A stretch of 64,000 nucleotides of DNA from Reticulitermes speratus (GCA_021186555.1 JAJKFL010000013.1:29034743-29098742), one strand, 5' to 3'; positions 35,541-47,745 are shown, counted from the first letter of the stretch. Made by a program: numbers and translations. The notes: generated from the letters alone by a model not told the origin.

Positions 35541-37325
35541 ACAGCGATTGTTGCCCTGTACAGCATTAACTGTCCGGTGAGGCCGTCGCTAAATAAACAG
35601 CGATTGTTGCCTATACAGCATTAACTGTCTCGTGAGGCCGTCGCTAAATAAACAGCGATTGTTGCCTATACAGCATTAACTTTCTGGTGAGGCCGTCGCT
35701 AAATAAACAGCGATTGTTGCCTATACAGTATTAACTGTCTGGTGAAGCCGTCGCTAAATAAACAGCGATTGTTGCCTATACAGCATTAACTGTCTGGTGA
35801 GGCCGTCGCTAAATAAACAGCGATTGTTGCCTGTACAGCATTAACTGTCTGGTGAGGCCGTCGCTAAATAAACAGCGATTGTTGCCTATACAGCATTAAC
35901 TGTCTGGTGAGGCCGTCGCTAAATAAACAGCGATTGTTACCCTATATAGCATGAACTGTCTGGTGAGGCCATCGCTAAATAAACAGCGATTGTTACCCTA
36001 TATAGCATGAACTGTCTGGTGAGGCCATCGCTAAATAAACAGCGATTGTTGCCTATACAGCATTAACTGTCTGGTGAGGCCGTCGCTAAACAAACAGCGA
36101 TTGTTACCCTATATAGCATGAACTGTCTGGTGAGGCCATCGCTAAATAAACAGCGATTGTTACCCTATATAGCATGAACTGTCTGGTGAGGCCATCGCTA
36201 AATAAACAGCGATGTTACCCTATATAGCATGAACTGTCTGGTGAGGCCGTCGCTAAATAAACAGCGATTGTTGCCTATACAGCATTAACTGTCTGGTGAG
36301 GCCGTCGCTAAATAAACAGCGATTGTTACCCTATATAGCATGAACTGTCTTGTAAGGCCATCGCTAAATAAACAGCGATTGTTACCCTATATAGCATGAA
36401 CTGTCTGGTGAGGCCATCGCTAAATAAACAGCGATTGTTACCCTATACAGCATTAACTGTCTGGTGAAGCCGTCGCTAAATAAACAGCGAATGTTACCCT
36501 ATACAGCATGAACTGTCTGGTGAGACCGTCGCTAAATAAACAGCGATTGTTACCCTATACAGCATGAACTGTCTGGTGAGACCGTCGCTAAATAAACAGC
36601 GATTGTTACCCTATATAGCATGAACTGTCTGGTGAGACCGTCGCTAAATAAACAGCGATTGTTACCCTATATAGCATGAACTGTCTGGTGAGGCCATCGC
36701 TAAATAAACAGCGATTGTTACCCTATATAGCATGAACTGTCTGGTGAGGCCGTCGCTAAATAAACAGCGATTGTTACCCTATACAGTATGAACTGTCTGG
36801 TGAGACCGTCGCTAAATAAACAGCGATTGTTACCCTATACAGCATGAACTGTCTGGTGAGACCGTCGCTAAATAAACAGCGATTGTTACCCTATATAGCA
36901 TGAACTGTCTGGTGAGACCGTCGCTAAATAAACAGCGATTGTTACCCTATATAGCATGAACTGTCTGGTGAGGCCATCGCTAAATAAACAGCGATTGTTA
37001 CCCTATATAGCATGAACTGTCTGGTGAGACCGTCGCTAAATAAACAGCGATTGTTACCCTATACAGCATGAACTGTCTGGTGAGACCGTCGCTAAATAAA
37101 CAGCGATTGTTACCCTATATAGCATGAACTGTCTGGTGAGACCGTCGCTAAATAAACAGCGATTGTTACCCTATACAGCATGAACTGTCTGGTGAGACCG
37201 TCGCTAAATAAACAGCGATTGTTACCCTATACAGCATGAACTGTCTGGTGAGACCGTCGCTAAATAAACAGCGATTGTTACCCTATATAGCATGAACTGT
37301 CTGGTGAGGCCATCGCTAAATAAAC
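35541..37325. repeat. Satellite array, 55-56-bp unit x 32
   Basis: I count 32 head-to-tail copies of a unit starting ACAGCGATTGTT and ending CGTCGCTAAATAA. Early units read TTGCCTATACAGCATTAACT with GAGGCCG (55 bp); later ones read TTACCCTATATAGCATGAAC with GAGGCCATCG or GAGACCG (56 bp). Units 18-21 and 23-26 repeat the same order of variants, so a block of five units (about 280 bp) was duplicated. The last unit runs into TAAATAAACCAAGAACAAAT, a tail also present singly at 59867. Non-coding. Confidence 0.97.
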
Positions 37326-37369
37326 CAAGAACAAATAAAAAATGAACCATTCTGGCGGCTGTCATTGCT

Positions 37370-37530
37370 CAGACTGTTTGTTGCTGGCTTATCGTAACGG
37401 AGACCCGGGTTGATCCAAGGGCAGTCCATGTGGGATTTATGATGTACTGAGTGGTTCTTTGACAGGTTTTCCTCCAAGTACTTGGGGTTTTCCTGCTATT
37501 ATCGTTCTACCGCTGCTCCATACTCATCGT
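37370..37530 (+). mobile_element. SINE family C copy
   Basis: GCTGGCTTATCGTAACGGAG, CCGGGTTGATCCAAGG (B-box-like), GGATTTATGATGTACTGAG and GACAGGTTTTCCTCCAAG match the 24.7 kb copy in order, ending in a shared CTGCTCCATACT. It begins about 45 bp after the satellite. Confidence 0.75.
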
Positions 37531-37560
37531 CATTAATCTACCATAGACACTATGTACTTA

Positions 37561-37641
37561 TACAGGGTATACACAAAATAATGGTGCAGTTTCAATGGTG
37601 CATAAAGGGAAACCGCACCATTCTTTTGTGTATACCCTGTA
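37561..37641. mobile_element. 81-bp mariner-like end-to-end hairpin
   Basis: TACAGGGTATACACAAAATA and its near-perfect inverse TTTGTGTATACCCTGTA lie 81 bp apart, with TA on each side. The termini match the element entering at 63839. This looks like an internal-deletion derivative keeping only the two ends of a Tc1/mariner-type transposon. Confidence 0.8.
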
Positions 37642-37644
37642 TAT

Positions 37645-38634
37645 ACTCCTATGTACATATACACACGTATTGTTTAGATAGTGACATCATCACTAAATAC
37701 ACAACGCACTCACACATACACACACCGCACGTAGTAGGCCCACCAAGTGAGTTTGTGTATATGTATCAGTGTGATGACTTTTTGATTAACGACTAGACTT
37801 CAGCATAATCAGCCACAAACGTCTGCTTTTAGTTTGTCGTTGGTTTCGCTCTTACTATTCACCCTGTAAATTTATCAGTGTTAGTGGTGTACTGGGGTGT
37901 AGTTAGAACTGTCAGAATTAGAGGACGGTAGCTGGAAGTCATTGTAAATTCAGGTGTGAACTAGTCATAAGTTCAGTAGTGTAGTGAGCCAGTAGGGCCA
38001 CCCGGCACAGCCAACACCGTTGTACGGAAGTAATGTCTAACCTTCCCTTCAGTAGGGGCCTAAAGACCAATTTTAGTACATTACTACAATATTAACGTGT
38101 GTGTCTGTAGTGTATTGCATTAGAAGAGCAGTGCATTCAAACCACACGCAGGTGGAGTATAGGAAGAAAGGTCCCAAAAATGCATTCAGTGGACCTTCAT
38201 TTGATAACATTTTGCTTCAGAAATGAATGTGGATCATTGTAAGCGGTTTGTGCGCATTACGTATCATATACTGCAGCTTTTAACTCTACCGTTTTCCATT
38301 TTCTGTTCTCTTGTTTTAATTCGCTTCGTTAACTTCCCTTACGCAGCGTGAAAGCAGATGTGACTGGAAGATGAAGAATGATCGATAAGGAGCCATGATG
38401 AAGGCAGAATTAGTGACGTAGCTGTACATTGTGTACTCTCGTTTGCATAGACAAACTGAGAAAATACATCGTGTCTGTTACTGGGATTCGAACCACATAC
38501 CTTCGAAACCTCGGGACAGACGCGTTACAGATAGCCCTCCCACTCGATATTAACTCCATAATAATATGAAAATGAGCATTTTTTTTTCCAATAGATGTGC
38601 GGGCGACAGTAAGCGTTTATTGTTGGTGTTGCAG
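37645..38634. other. Gene-free stretch (possible intron)
   Basis: No gene. A tRNA-like B box (minus GTGGTTCGAATCCCAG) at about 38480-38495 marks a decayed SINE. The sequence runs into the acceptor of the next exon. Confidence 0.4.
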
Positions 38635-38796
38635 AAAACGCGATACTCTGCGGAGGAAGAACTGCCTCCACCTCCGTCTCCGCCACAGCTAAAGGAGGTT
38701 TCAACACTAGACGGTGTACCACGGCCCTCATCCACAGAGAGGATCCTCACAGAGACTGCGGCCCAGCATGTCATCCTCAGAGACGGACATAAGCAG
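38635..38796 (+). CDS. Putative internal coding exon, Pro-rich unknown protein
   Basis: The acceptor TTTATTGTTGGTGTTGCAG and donor CAG|GTAGGA bound exactly 162 bp: 54 codons, phase 0 at both ends. The product reads KTRYSAEEELPPPPSPPQLK, then EVSTLDGVPRPSSTERILTE and TAAQHVILRDGHKQ. Base composition is markedly more GC-rich than the flanks, and third positions look coding. The proline run (residues 11-17) suggests a disordered linker of a cytoplasmic or nuclear protein. I recognise no family. It is the best-supported exon in the window. Phase would allow joining to the exons at 25.6 and 63.1 kb, but that link is inferred. Confidence 0.58.
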
Positions 38797-39637
38797 GTAG
38801 GAACAGCTGCGCTCTCACGTTAAACTGCCTACCTTCTCAACGTATAATATATTATTAGGCTAAATACCGACGTTACAGTGAGTCCTGCCGCCCCGCGTAT
38901 TTGCGCCTCGTTATAGTCATATGACACGTTTCAACTTGCTTTTGAGTCGAGATGACGCCAGTATCTTTGCTGTTTTCCCCCTCTCCAAGCCATTAAGCTT
39001 CCCTTCTCCAATCTCTCTGCTTTCTCTTATAATGAGGTAGCAGCTGCGTCACTGCGTTCATATTACACCACACGTTAAATTAAAACCATTAATTCACTGT
39101 TCTTCAAATAGAAGGACTGTCATTATAGCGTAATAAATCTGCCATACGTAAATGTTTAATGAGGAGGGTGTTGGAATGGGAAAATATTTGGCGCTGAGAA
39201 TAATGACAGTACAACAAAGCAAACGGGCTGTTTGGCATGTGGCATAGTTTGCAGAACTATGTTACGATTCCGTAGTTTTAGAAAATAAAAGCAAATAAAG
39301 GCCAGCGGTAGTTAAGGTGAGATCTGTAAGTCACCTTGCGCGGTGACTGTGTGGGGGAGTATAGTACATTTTGGAATACGTCCAAGGTAAATTATATTTT
39401 GAGAGAAGTAGAAGGTTATTAAAACTGAATAAATTGCCGGCTTTGGTGTCGGCAGTGTTTAACCTACTTTATTCTTACAATTGAGTTAGCTCACTGCTAG
39501 AGTGAATGAAGATCATATGCTTACACATTTACACCTTGAGAGGAAGAGTTTGTGTACCGTGACCCAGACGACGGTGGAAACATGAGTTTCGAGCTTGTGA
39601 CTACAGATCCTAAGATCCTAAATAAGAAGAAAAGGGT

Positions 39638-39678
<41 letters not shown>

Positions 39679-39680
39679 GG
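39638..39680. repeat. TAG/TGG microsatellite
   Basis: A run of GTAGTAGTAG followed by GTGGTGGTAGTGGTG. Confidence 0.95.
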
Positions 39681-40254
39681 TGTATGCAGAATAAATTTAC
39701 TCAGCTCTTTCTGGATGTCGAACGAGTATGAAGCTGATTCTATATTAATCAGGCGATGCATGGAATGTATGTCGGTGGCCGAGCGACGCTCTCTTTCTGT
39801 GCACAGACAGATGTTAGTACGTGAAAAGTGCTAGTCTACGGTAGGAGAACGACATAACTGACTAATATAGACAATCCTTATAGTCCCTTCATATTATATA
39901 CGTGTACATACATATGCATAATAGGCATCAGCTCTAGATTCAGAAGTATGCTATCAGAACGACAAAGATGTAGTTTGATTAAATGTTTTGACTGTGAAAA
40001 GAGAGAAGGAGATAAAGGCACTGAAGGGATAAAGAGATGGCAGAAAATGATGAAGACTTAATAGACGAAATAAATTATTCCCCTCTGAATTTCAACGAGG
40101 CTTTTCGCCTAGTTGACGTGTAATAGATCTACGTGTATATAAACATGCCAGCGTTGTTCAATATGTCCCGAAAATGTAATCCGTTGTGTCGGATATTTCT
40201 GTGTCGTACAACGAAGACATGCAACTGCACACAATAAGTACTGCAGACAAACGG

Positions 40255-40291
40255 TATGCATGTTTCGGCCAGGCTGAGCCATTGTCAGGGA
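40255..40291 (-). ncRNA. Hammerhead-like motif, decayed
   Basis: Minus strand: CTGACAA (G8 changed to A), extra T, stem II GGC/GCC only, GAAA, ACATGC (palindrome broken) and GCA in place of GTH. Stem I is not evident. A fossil copy at best. Confidence 0.35.
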
Positions 40292-41999
40292 GAACATACA
40301 CGACACAAAAGAGGAGTTACTTACGTTTCGCTTTAAAAACTATTGCTCCAAGTCAGCTTGTCCATTACAGTTTTTAATGTGGAACTTAAGTAATTTCTGC
40401 ATCGTGTTTTACGTGTTCTCCCATATGGTAAACCAGCTGGCCGAAAAATGTAGGAAGAATAAAACATACGTTTTTTTTTCCACAACATGTTGTGCACTGC
40501 TAGTGTTCTTTGTCGTAGAATTACGTAAAGTTCACGGTCAGCGATGCTTGAATTTGAGATCCATGTATCTATTTATAGTCTTTAATATCACCTATCAGCC
40601 TTGTATTATTTCGCCTGAATTTTAACGTAAGCCTTTCTTCCAGTTTCTGTTTTTCGGTTTCATTGTGACCCACTGACTCTCAAGTATGTTCCTAGCACTT
40701 CTCTTCTCCAATTCCTAGCCGCGATAGCGGAAACCGTGACTTTGGTGTCGCATGTATCCTCTGTTCTAGGCGAAGTCAGCAACTGTAACTTGCAACTTTC
40801 ACTGCCACTTCCTCCACAGCCTTTCCCCGCACACCGCACATAACCCTAAACGTCTCATTCCACGCTAAACAACCACAACAGTTGACACAGCTTAATTAAA
40901 TAACTTAAGGATTAATTATTCTGCAACATCCACTCCCACACAATAGCGAGTTTAGGTTCTCCATAATGGAAGTTAAACACGGGTTTATTCTGTAATCGTG
41001 TTTATTGTTTTAGTGATTCCAGTATGTGTTCGTGGATTATATATCCCGAATTCATCTGTTACCGCACGTAGATGTTAAATATTTTTGTAAATTAAACAAC
41101 ATTCCGAGTCGTGCGTAGTGTACTGTGCGCTGTGCCTGGTGAACAGAAATGAACCATCTTTCTGCAGTTGTCTGTTGTTGGAAATAAACAAATATGTATC
41201 CCGCGGTTTTTCCTGTTTATAATTCTGGTAAATTCCAAACTCTTCAGAGCAGCAAGCTGTCACAGTAGTGTCTGGGAAAGTAAACAGTTAAACGTGTTGC
41301 AGTATCTATTTCTTGAGTGTGGTTTAAACAGCGGTAAGTGTAACGATTGTTTGCTTCTTCTCACAGTGCATGACATAAAATCAATGACATAGTTTCTTCC
41401 TCATCCGGAATATCAGGTAGGCTCAGAAATTGATATCTCTTCGTGTTAAAAATGTGTAAGTTACCGTCGTTTGTTTCGAGATAACGAAAGTAACTTTATT
41501 TTTTTTCCTTAAATATCCACATATCTATTCCATATTTACCGTAGGCTGTGTTTTTCTATTTTAGCAACACCACTTTAAGACAAGTAGCTTCTGTTTAATA
41601 TTGTTTGTTCCATCCCACCACTGCGCTCTAGCTTTTAATCATCTGAGTATTCGGCGGTATTATCTCCCTCTAATATTGGTCACCTATAAAGTTGTCTCCA
41701 TTAGTACAGTCATGGATTCAAATGATCTTACGAACACCTACGCAGTGACACTATAAATATTTGGTGGGTAGGATCACGTTTACAACTTATACACGGAGAT
41801 GAAACATACAATCTTGGCGGATGACCAGCTGCATCAGTCCGGAGCGGAAGTTCAGCGTGTCGCGTACAGTCTTTGTCTAGTTGGTATAAACCGACCAACA
41901 GTGATAACCCGTCGCGTCATTCCCTGAATACTGAGACAGCGGCAGTGTCCGAAACATTGGAGCTTCTGCTACGGATTGACGCCGATCTTCGCCCGAGAG

Positions 42000-42300
42000 G
42001 TTATCACTTTTGGTCATCACGAGATCCTCTTACTTACATACCGGGAACGTTTGCTCGATTAGTACCTCTTCTGACTTGTGTGTGGGAGGTGGTAGGATCA
42101 GATCTTAGGCGGGGAACTCAGTATACCGAGGTCTTTTTGGATGTTCCCCAGTCCCTGCAGGCTTAATCCGGCATAGTGCCTTAAGTTAGACCATTACCGC
42201 TTTTTATTATCCATCCAGTTCCTTGTCCATTACCATCCAATCATTCGGCGCTGCAGGCTACGTAGTCGTGAGTTACTAACAGCATCGTTAAATAAACTAC
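42000..42300 (+). mobile_element. SINE-like repeat, group D, with shared tail
   Basis: CTTAAGTTAGACCATTACCG resembles the 33.35 kb element. The end, CATCGTTAAATAAAC, matches the tail of the 35.5 kb array units and 59867. The head is not clear. Confidence 0.4.
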
Positions 42301-42559
42301 TAATAAAATAGTTATTGAACTTGTATCTCCCTTTAATATTCCAGCTGTAAATCCGTTGCAATTCTGGGCTGTGTGTGCCTAGTTTCAACAAGACAGGCAA
42401 TGTATGTATAGACCTAACATTGAGGCGGGTTCGTGTAACCACTGTTGCCGTGTAACAGCAACAGTATTACATATTCTGAGTGTGTGTTTATAGCCTCCGG
42501 TATCCAGCATGTAATGCGCATGCTTCGTGTTATATTATCATCCGTGGCCTGTCCGGTTC

Positions 42560-42870
42560 TGCCATATATTTCCACATTATCTCATAAACGGCACGTTTTT
42601 TTTCGGAAAAAAGTTAGTGTATACAAAATTTGTGTTTTGATATTCTCTACAGCTTTTGTCTGAAACATTTCTCCTAAGAAGAATTCAGCGAGATATCATA
42701 AATGTACGTAGGTCTTCATGTAAAGTACCGTTATTGTTGTCAAATTTTAATGGAACTTGAATTTTCTCGACAAGTTTCGAAAAATCCTCAAGTATTATAT
42801 TTCATGAAAATCCGTTTATTGGGAGTCCAGTTGGTCCATGCGGTCAGACAGACATGACGAAGTTAACAGG
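42560..42870 (+). mobile_element. Dispersed repeat, + copy (pair of 5.7 kb)
   Basis: In order: CACATTATCTCATAAACGGC, CTTTTGTCTGAAACATTTCTC (minus the last base in places), GAATTCAGCGAGATATCA, AACTTGAATTTTCTCGACA, ATTTCATGAAAATCCGTTTA, and a GCGGTCAGACAGACATGACG end. The same blocks occur inverted at 5742-6110. Probably a LINE 3' end or SINE. Confidence 0.75.
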
Positions 42871-44090
42871 CGCTGTTTTCGCAATTTTGTAAACGCGCCT
42901 AAAAGCTTATATTTTATAATTAGCGACATATGCTTAAGTGACGTTGACTTGAGTAACATGTCGCTTTGTGTCTTAAGTAGGCCTGTCTCGTGGGCTGGAT
43001 GCGTGCTCCACACAAGCGCAGTACGGGACAAGATGGCAGCTTCGCGCATGATCCATGTTTTTTCCGCACGAAATATAAAACGTCAATTGACGGCATTATT
43101 GACATCAGTTTCCCTCGTCTGTCTTCTAGGCTGCTGAGTTCTAACCTGGGAGTCCCATTAAATTTTGTTCGGGACTGGACGATATCCCTCTAGTTGTTTA
43201 TGACGTCAAGGAACGCTGACATCGAGACGCATTGGCGTGCAACAGCAAATAGGATATTCTTTTTTTTTTTGACAGCAGTTTTCTCAAAAGCGACTTCCGT
43301 AAAAACGGACGACTGTGGAATCTAACAGACCGTTCGCGGACGTCTTTCTAACAGCGTTACGGTGCTAACGCAAACTTTGAAGGTGCTCTTATTTATTTCA
43401 ACATGAACTAACTCCTTTTCGTTCAGCCAGTCAAAGAACTGCTTGCCCGTTACGGAACACGAACGTTCGTTTCCGTATTCAAAGTACCTCGCCACTGGAC
43501 CCTATGCTGAGTCACGTGAATTCATTTCACGCTCTCACGCTCCATTTAATCAGTATCCATTTCAATATTATACATTGTTGTGATTTAAATAAATTATTTG
43601 TCGTTTTCTAATTTATGTATACGTTTTATTCCTATTAAAATTAAGTTTTGAATGTAACATGCCCTAGTTTTCCTGTTTATGTGATGCCAACTGGCGTACG
43701 TGATATGGAATTATGCTGGTTTTAAAACAGTTCGAAGTCACTGACACGCCTGCATTATACCATGCCGTAGTGTGTGTGACTGAACAAGATTATTAGTCTC
43801 TATGTCAAGAAGTAAATCGCTCTTGAAACGGCAATTTGTCGTAACCCACACATTTTGTCAAACTGAGATTCCCGCATTACTGGAGAGTTGGGTTACAGAC
43901 ACACCTTCTGTCAAAATGTTGTGTTCACAAAATATTGCTTCTCCTTATATTTTCGTAAAAACGTAACATGCTTAAGTGTTGGTCTAGTAGTGATCTGTCA
44001 CGTATTTTCTGTCTCCTGTAAAATTGTGTGTCGGTGGGTTACGACAAGTCGCTGTGCTGCGTTCATTTAGCACCACGCCAGAACTGACGA

Positions 44091-44108
44091 GCGCGCGCGC
44101 GCGCGCAT
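44091..44108. repeat. GC dinucleotide run
   Basis: GAGCGCGCGCGCGCGCGC at the edge of the family B SINE; it could form Z-DNA. Confidence 0.9.
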
Positions 44109-44117
44109 GTGTACAGT

Positions 44118-44396
44118 CGCCCCTGTGCATACCATGAAGGCATATGGGAGAGCGTAAGTCCTGGATCTCATTTTTAACTACAGCAATATATGTTAGTGAG
44201 TTATCGGTTTCACGCCCCGGCCGCTTTAACTCCGGGGAAAGAGCCTCTTTTGCTAGTTGACTGGGGCACTGTGGTGGGCTCCAGAGTCGGTCTGGGTGTT
44301 TTGGAGAAGAGAAACTTCTTGCGTCTGCCGGGATTCGAACCCCGGATCATCCAACCCGTAGCCTAGTCACTATACCGACTACGCTATTTCGGCTTC
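44118..44396 (-). mobile_element. SINE family B, near full length with tRNA head
   Basis: Minus strand: CCGAAATAGCGTAGTCGGTA (A-box region), GGGGTTCGAATCCCGGCAG (B box), CTTCTCCAAAACACCCAGAC, GGCTCTTTCCCCGGAGTTAA, AGCGGCCGGGGCGTGAAAC, and the CCTTCATGGTATGCACAGG end. It serves as my reference for this family. No clear target duplication. Confidence 0.92.
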
Positions 44397-44399
44397 TTG

Positions 44400-46835
44400 A
44401 AATGTGACGCGACACGTATAGAAACGAGCAGCTTTCGTTACAGGAGGTTTCGTTTAAAGCATAAAATAATAACTTGGAGAGAAAGCAAATGCTGTATTCG
44501 TATCTGTTTGACAGTGATAACTTATATTTTGTATGATTATATATGTCTATAATAAATTGTGCGTGTGCGAAGTCTGTACGAATGATGCTGTTGTTTATTA
44601 AGCTATGCGTGTAGTGTCTGCTTTTGAAAAAGTGTCTAATAACGTTCAAGTGCATCTTGAACAGGAAGTACATCACGAAGTTATGTAAGAATTTTGTAAT
44701 TATTCTGACTCTTTACCTCATAACAACTTTTATCAGGGAATCCAGACGTGTTCCGCTTTTCCCTGAATTTCTTACTTGGCAGTGTCTGCCTTCGTAGGAT
44801 GTCTGTAATGCAAACGTTTGCTGGCTGCTTATAATACCTCCTTCTGAAATGCAGGAAACATACACGACCCAATTTTCTGAATTACTGCACTTCTTTCCAA
44901 CTTCATAGCTCAGTAACATAAAGCACTTTTATATACATATTTCGCACCGCAATAATAGAAGCGCCTAAGTTTCGCTGTATCTGTTCCAATACGTAGGACA
45001 AGCGTACAGCAAATCCTGTTGGACAGAGCCCAAATTCTTACACAAGAGTCGAAGTACATTACCTTAACTTACTACCACACTGAGAATCGAACTTTTTCCA
45101 ATATATCGTCTTCACAGTTCTCTGGAGCCCCGCTTTCACTGTCTTCGACGTCTGCCGTCTGGCCGTCTGGTCAAGCGCACTGAATTTCCGCAAGGTGATT
45201 AGCAAAGTTGGGGGAAAAGAATTCTACTCGCCCGCCCCAAATTTAAGCAATTGAAATAATCCTTTAAGTCTTTGCAAGTGCAGCAGTTATCGTAACACGC
45301 CCACCATCCGTACGTCGTTCAGTAAGACTTGTGTTTAGCGCGATCCACTGCAGAGTGATAATTGGTTTTAAGATTAAGAAAATAGAAGTTTAATTTTATG
45401 TAGTATTATTTGAAGGAGTAGGAGAAACAATGAAAATCTGACTTTCAAGGAATGAATTAGCTGAATATTCAAATTATAAACAGAAGAAAGTAATAAGTAA
45501 CGAAAGAACAAATTAGGACAACAGAGACACAAGTAATGCATGAGCAGAGAGAAATAAAATAATCGTAAGAAAGAGGAAGGAGATTAAGGAAGAGATTGAA
45601 ATATAAAAAAAAAGTTAAGAAAAGAAGAATTGTTACACTGTCGACTTGTACAACTGTGAAAGGCTTCTTGTATCGTGTGCCCAGATTCTCGACCAAAGAT
45701 ACTCCTTTCATCTGCCTGCCATCAGAGCACTTGAAACTCTGCCAAGTTCACTGCTTGCTCCGGACAGCCGCAGAAACAAAAGAACGAATAAAGAATGTCT
45801 TAGCAATATATTTTCCCATTCTCCTTAACTTTCGTTTCTTTCCTCCGTTTTACTCCTTCACGTTTCCTGCAGTCCGACTTTACCCTGTTTCCGGAACTCG
45901 GCCTCGATCTCAAGTCAGCGGCGTCTTCGTGATATGCTGCTTTCTTCTAGCTTTGTGAAGAAATTGTGTGTACAAACGAATTTCACCCATTATCATATGA
46001 AACGAGGAATGCAGTATTACTCGTATTACACTTCGAAGGCATCTCTACAAATTTGTATACGCACTTGGTCTTGGCGGGTTTGATTGCGGTGGTATTACTG
46101 CATACTGGCCTGACAGTGCTTTTGGATGAGAAGAAGCGACTGAATTATGTGTTGTGTAGGTTACTTCATCCACCACTTATAAATCTCCAGTAACATATTG
46201 GTGCATGACTGAAAAATCACTGAATATTATCTTACATGGTAGATATTACGTTAGAATATTGGCACGTGCGTATTTCTAACTAGATTTCCTGTAAGGAATG
46301 AGAAATCATAATATCGCTCAAATATTCTCTGGGCCTTTCCAGAAGCATGGCTGTCTATCTCTCTGTGTCTGTCCTAACTACAGACGTTCATATCACCTCA
46401 TTACTTTCATCTGGATTTTGTGAATTGCAAAACATTATTGTACAGATCTCACTGCGACGCCGCTTCAGTTTATCGACTGTAGGGTAAATATGCGTGGGCT
46501 GCTTTCAGCGGGGCAGGTGCACATATTCGAGTTATCGATTGTACAATTTCACCATAAGTGAAAGCAAGCTTACATACGAGTAGAAAATGCTTTGAGCCAC
46601 TGAGGAAATTATTGAGAATAATTCCGTAAATCGCTGTACATTAGATTCCTGGGCTGATGTTACGGAAACTGATGTACTGGGCCTTCAGCACAAAGCTCAG
46701 GACTTATTTATTATAAGGCGATGTCTTTAAAAAATACATCACGAATCTTGCTCACTGTAACCCTACAACTAAGAACATGTATCTTAACTCGTTTGACCGT
46801 TTGCCATATCTGACGTATAAGGTCTCAGTAAAATT
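44400..46835. other. Gene-free stretch
   Basis: No gene recognised. ORFs at 45596-45958 (+) and 45469-45711 (-) are of low complexity (Lys-rich or Leu/Phe-rich) and have no domain. Confidence 0.45.
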
Positions 46836-46839
46836 AAAT

Positions 46840-47205
46840 GTGTCCTGCAGCGCGTAACGAACTGCAACGTGTTGATAAATTTGTCCTGCTGCGCGTAACT
46901 AACTGCAACGTGTTAATAAATGTGTCCTGCAGCGCGTAACGAACTGCAACGTGTTGATAAATTTGTCCTGCTGCGCGTAACGAACTGCAACGTGTTAATA
47001 AATGTGTCCTGCAGCGCGTAACGAACTGCAACGTGTTAATAAATGTGTCCTGCAGCGCGTAACGAACTGCAACGTGTTAATAAATGTGTCCTGCAGCGCG
47101 TAACGAACTGCAACATGTTAATAAGTGTGTCCTGCAGCGCGCAACGAACTGCAACGTGTTAATAAATGTGTCCTGCAGCGCGTAACGAACTGCAACGTGT
47201 TAATA
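46840..47205. repeat. Tandem array, 41-bp unit x about 9
   Basis: Unit GTGTCCTGCAGCGCGTAACG AACTGCAACG TGTTAATAAAT (41 bp). The first four units alternate between GTGTCCTGCAG..GTTGATAAAT and TTGTCCTGCTG..GTTAATAAAT, an 82-bp dimer; the later ones are homogeneous. A 65-codon minus ORF is just the repeat read in frame. Confidence 0.96.
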
Positions 47206-47469
47206 TATTACACCGAGAAGAGAGAAAAGTAGAGTAAGAAAGGAAGTGATGTGGCAACAAAGAGAGAAAGAATTAAATACAGCAGCATAGACTGAAATAT
47301 ATGAAGATAGGAAGAAAGAAAAAGATAAAGATAAAAGAAACAAGCAGACAATAACTGGACATCGTGTCAAGTGTGTAAAGTAACGAAGATGATAGGTAAT
47401 TTGAGAAGCAAAATGTAGCCTACTGTGAAGGCTGCGAGAGGTGATACAGGTGAAGCTGAATGTTGTCAC

Positions 47470-47745
47470 TCTACATGCCATGAAGGCATTTGTGGGAGTA
47501 GAAGTATAGCTCCACGCATTCTTAACCTCGGTGCTAGGTGGAAATGAGTGGTCAGCTTCACGCCTCGGTTTCCTTATCCCCTGGAAAACTACCCCCAGTA
47601 CCCATTGCATAGGAAGCTTGGTGGGTTCAACAGCCGATCTGGACGCTTTGGAATAGAGAAGGAAGCCCTGCTCCTCCTGTGAATACAGCCACGTTATAGG
47701 CTGGTTATAGGCTGATCACTATTCGCTACCCTGGCTACTCTGTGA
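47470..47745 (-). mobile_element. SINE family B copy, degraded head
   Basis: The body motifs CACTCATTTCCACCTAGC, CAGCCTAT-like head remnants and AATGCCTTCATGGCATG tail are present. The head contains a short duplicated segment (GGCTGGTTATAGGCTG on +). Confidence 0.8.

Larger units (their letters stand above)
38800..44110. other. Mostly gene-free stretch
   Basis: No further exon supported. It contains a TAG/TGG microsatellite (39638-39680), a hammerhead-like hairpin (40.26 kb) and dispersed repeats (42.0-42.9 kb), listed separately. Confidence 0.4.

Noticed and set aside
35541-37325. CRISPR-like array of about 56-bp repeats
   Set aside because: Units are contiguous with no unique spacers, and the context is eukaryotic. 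It is a satellite.
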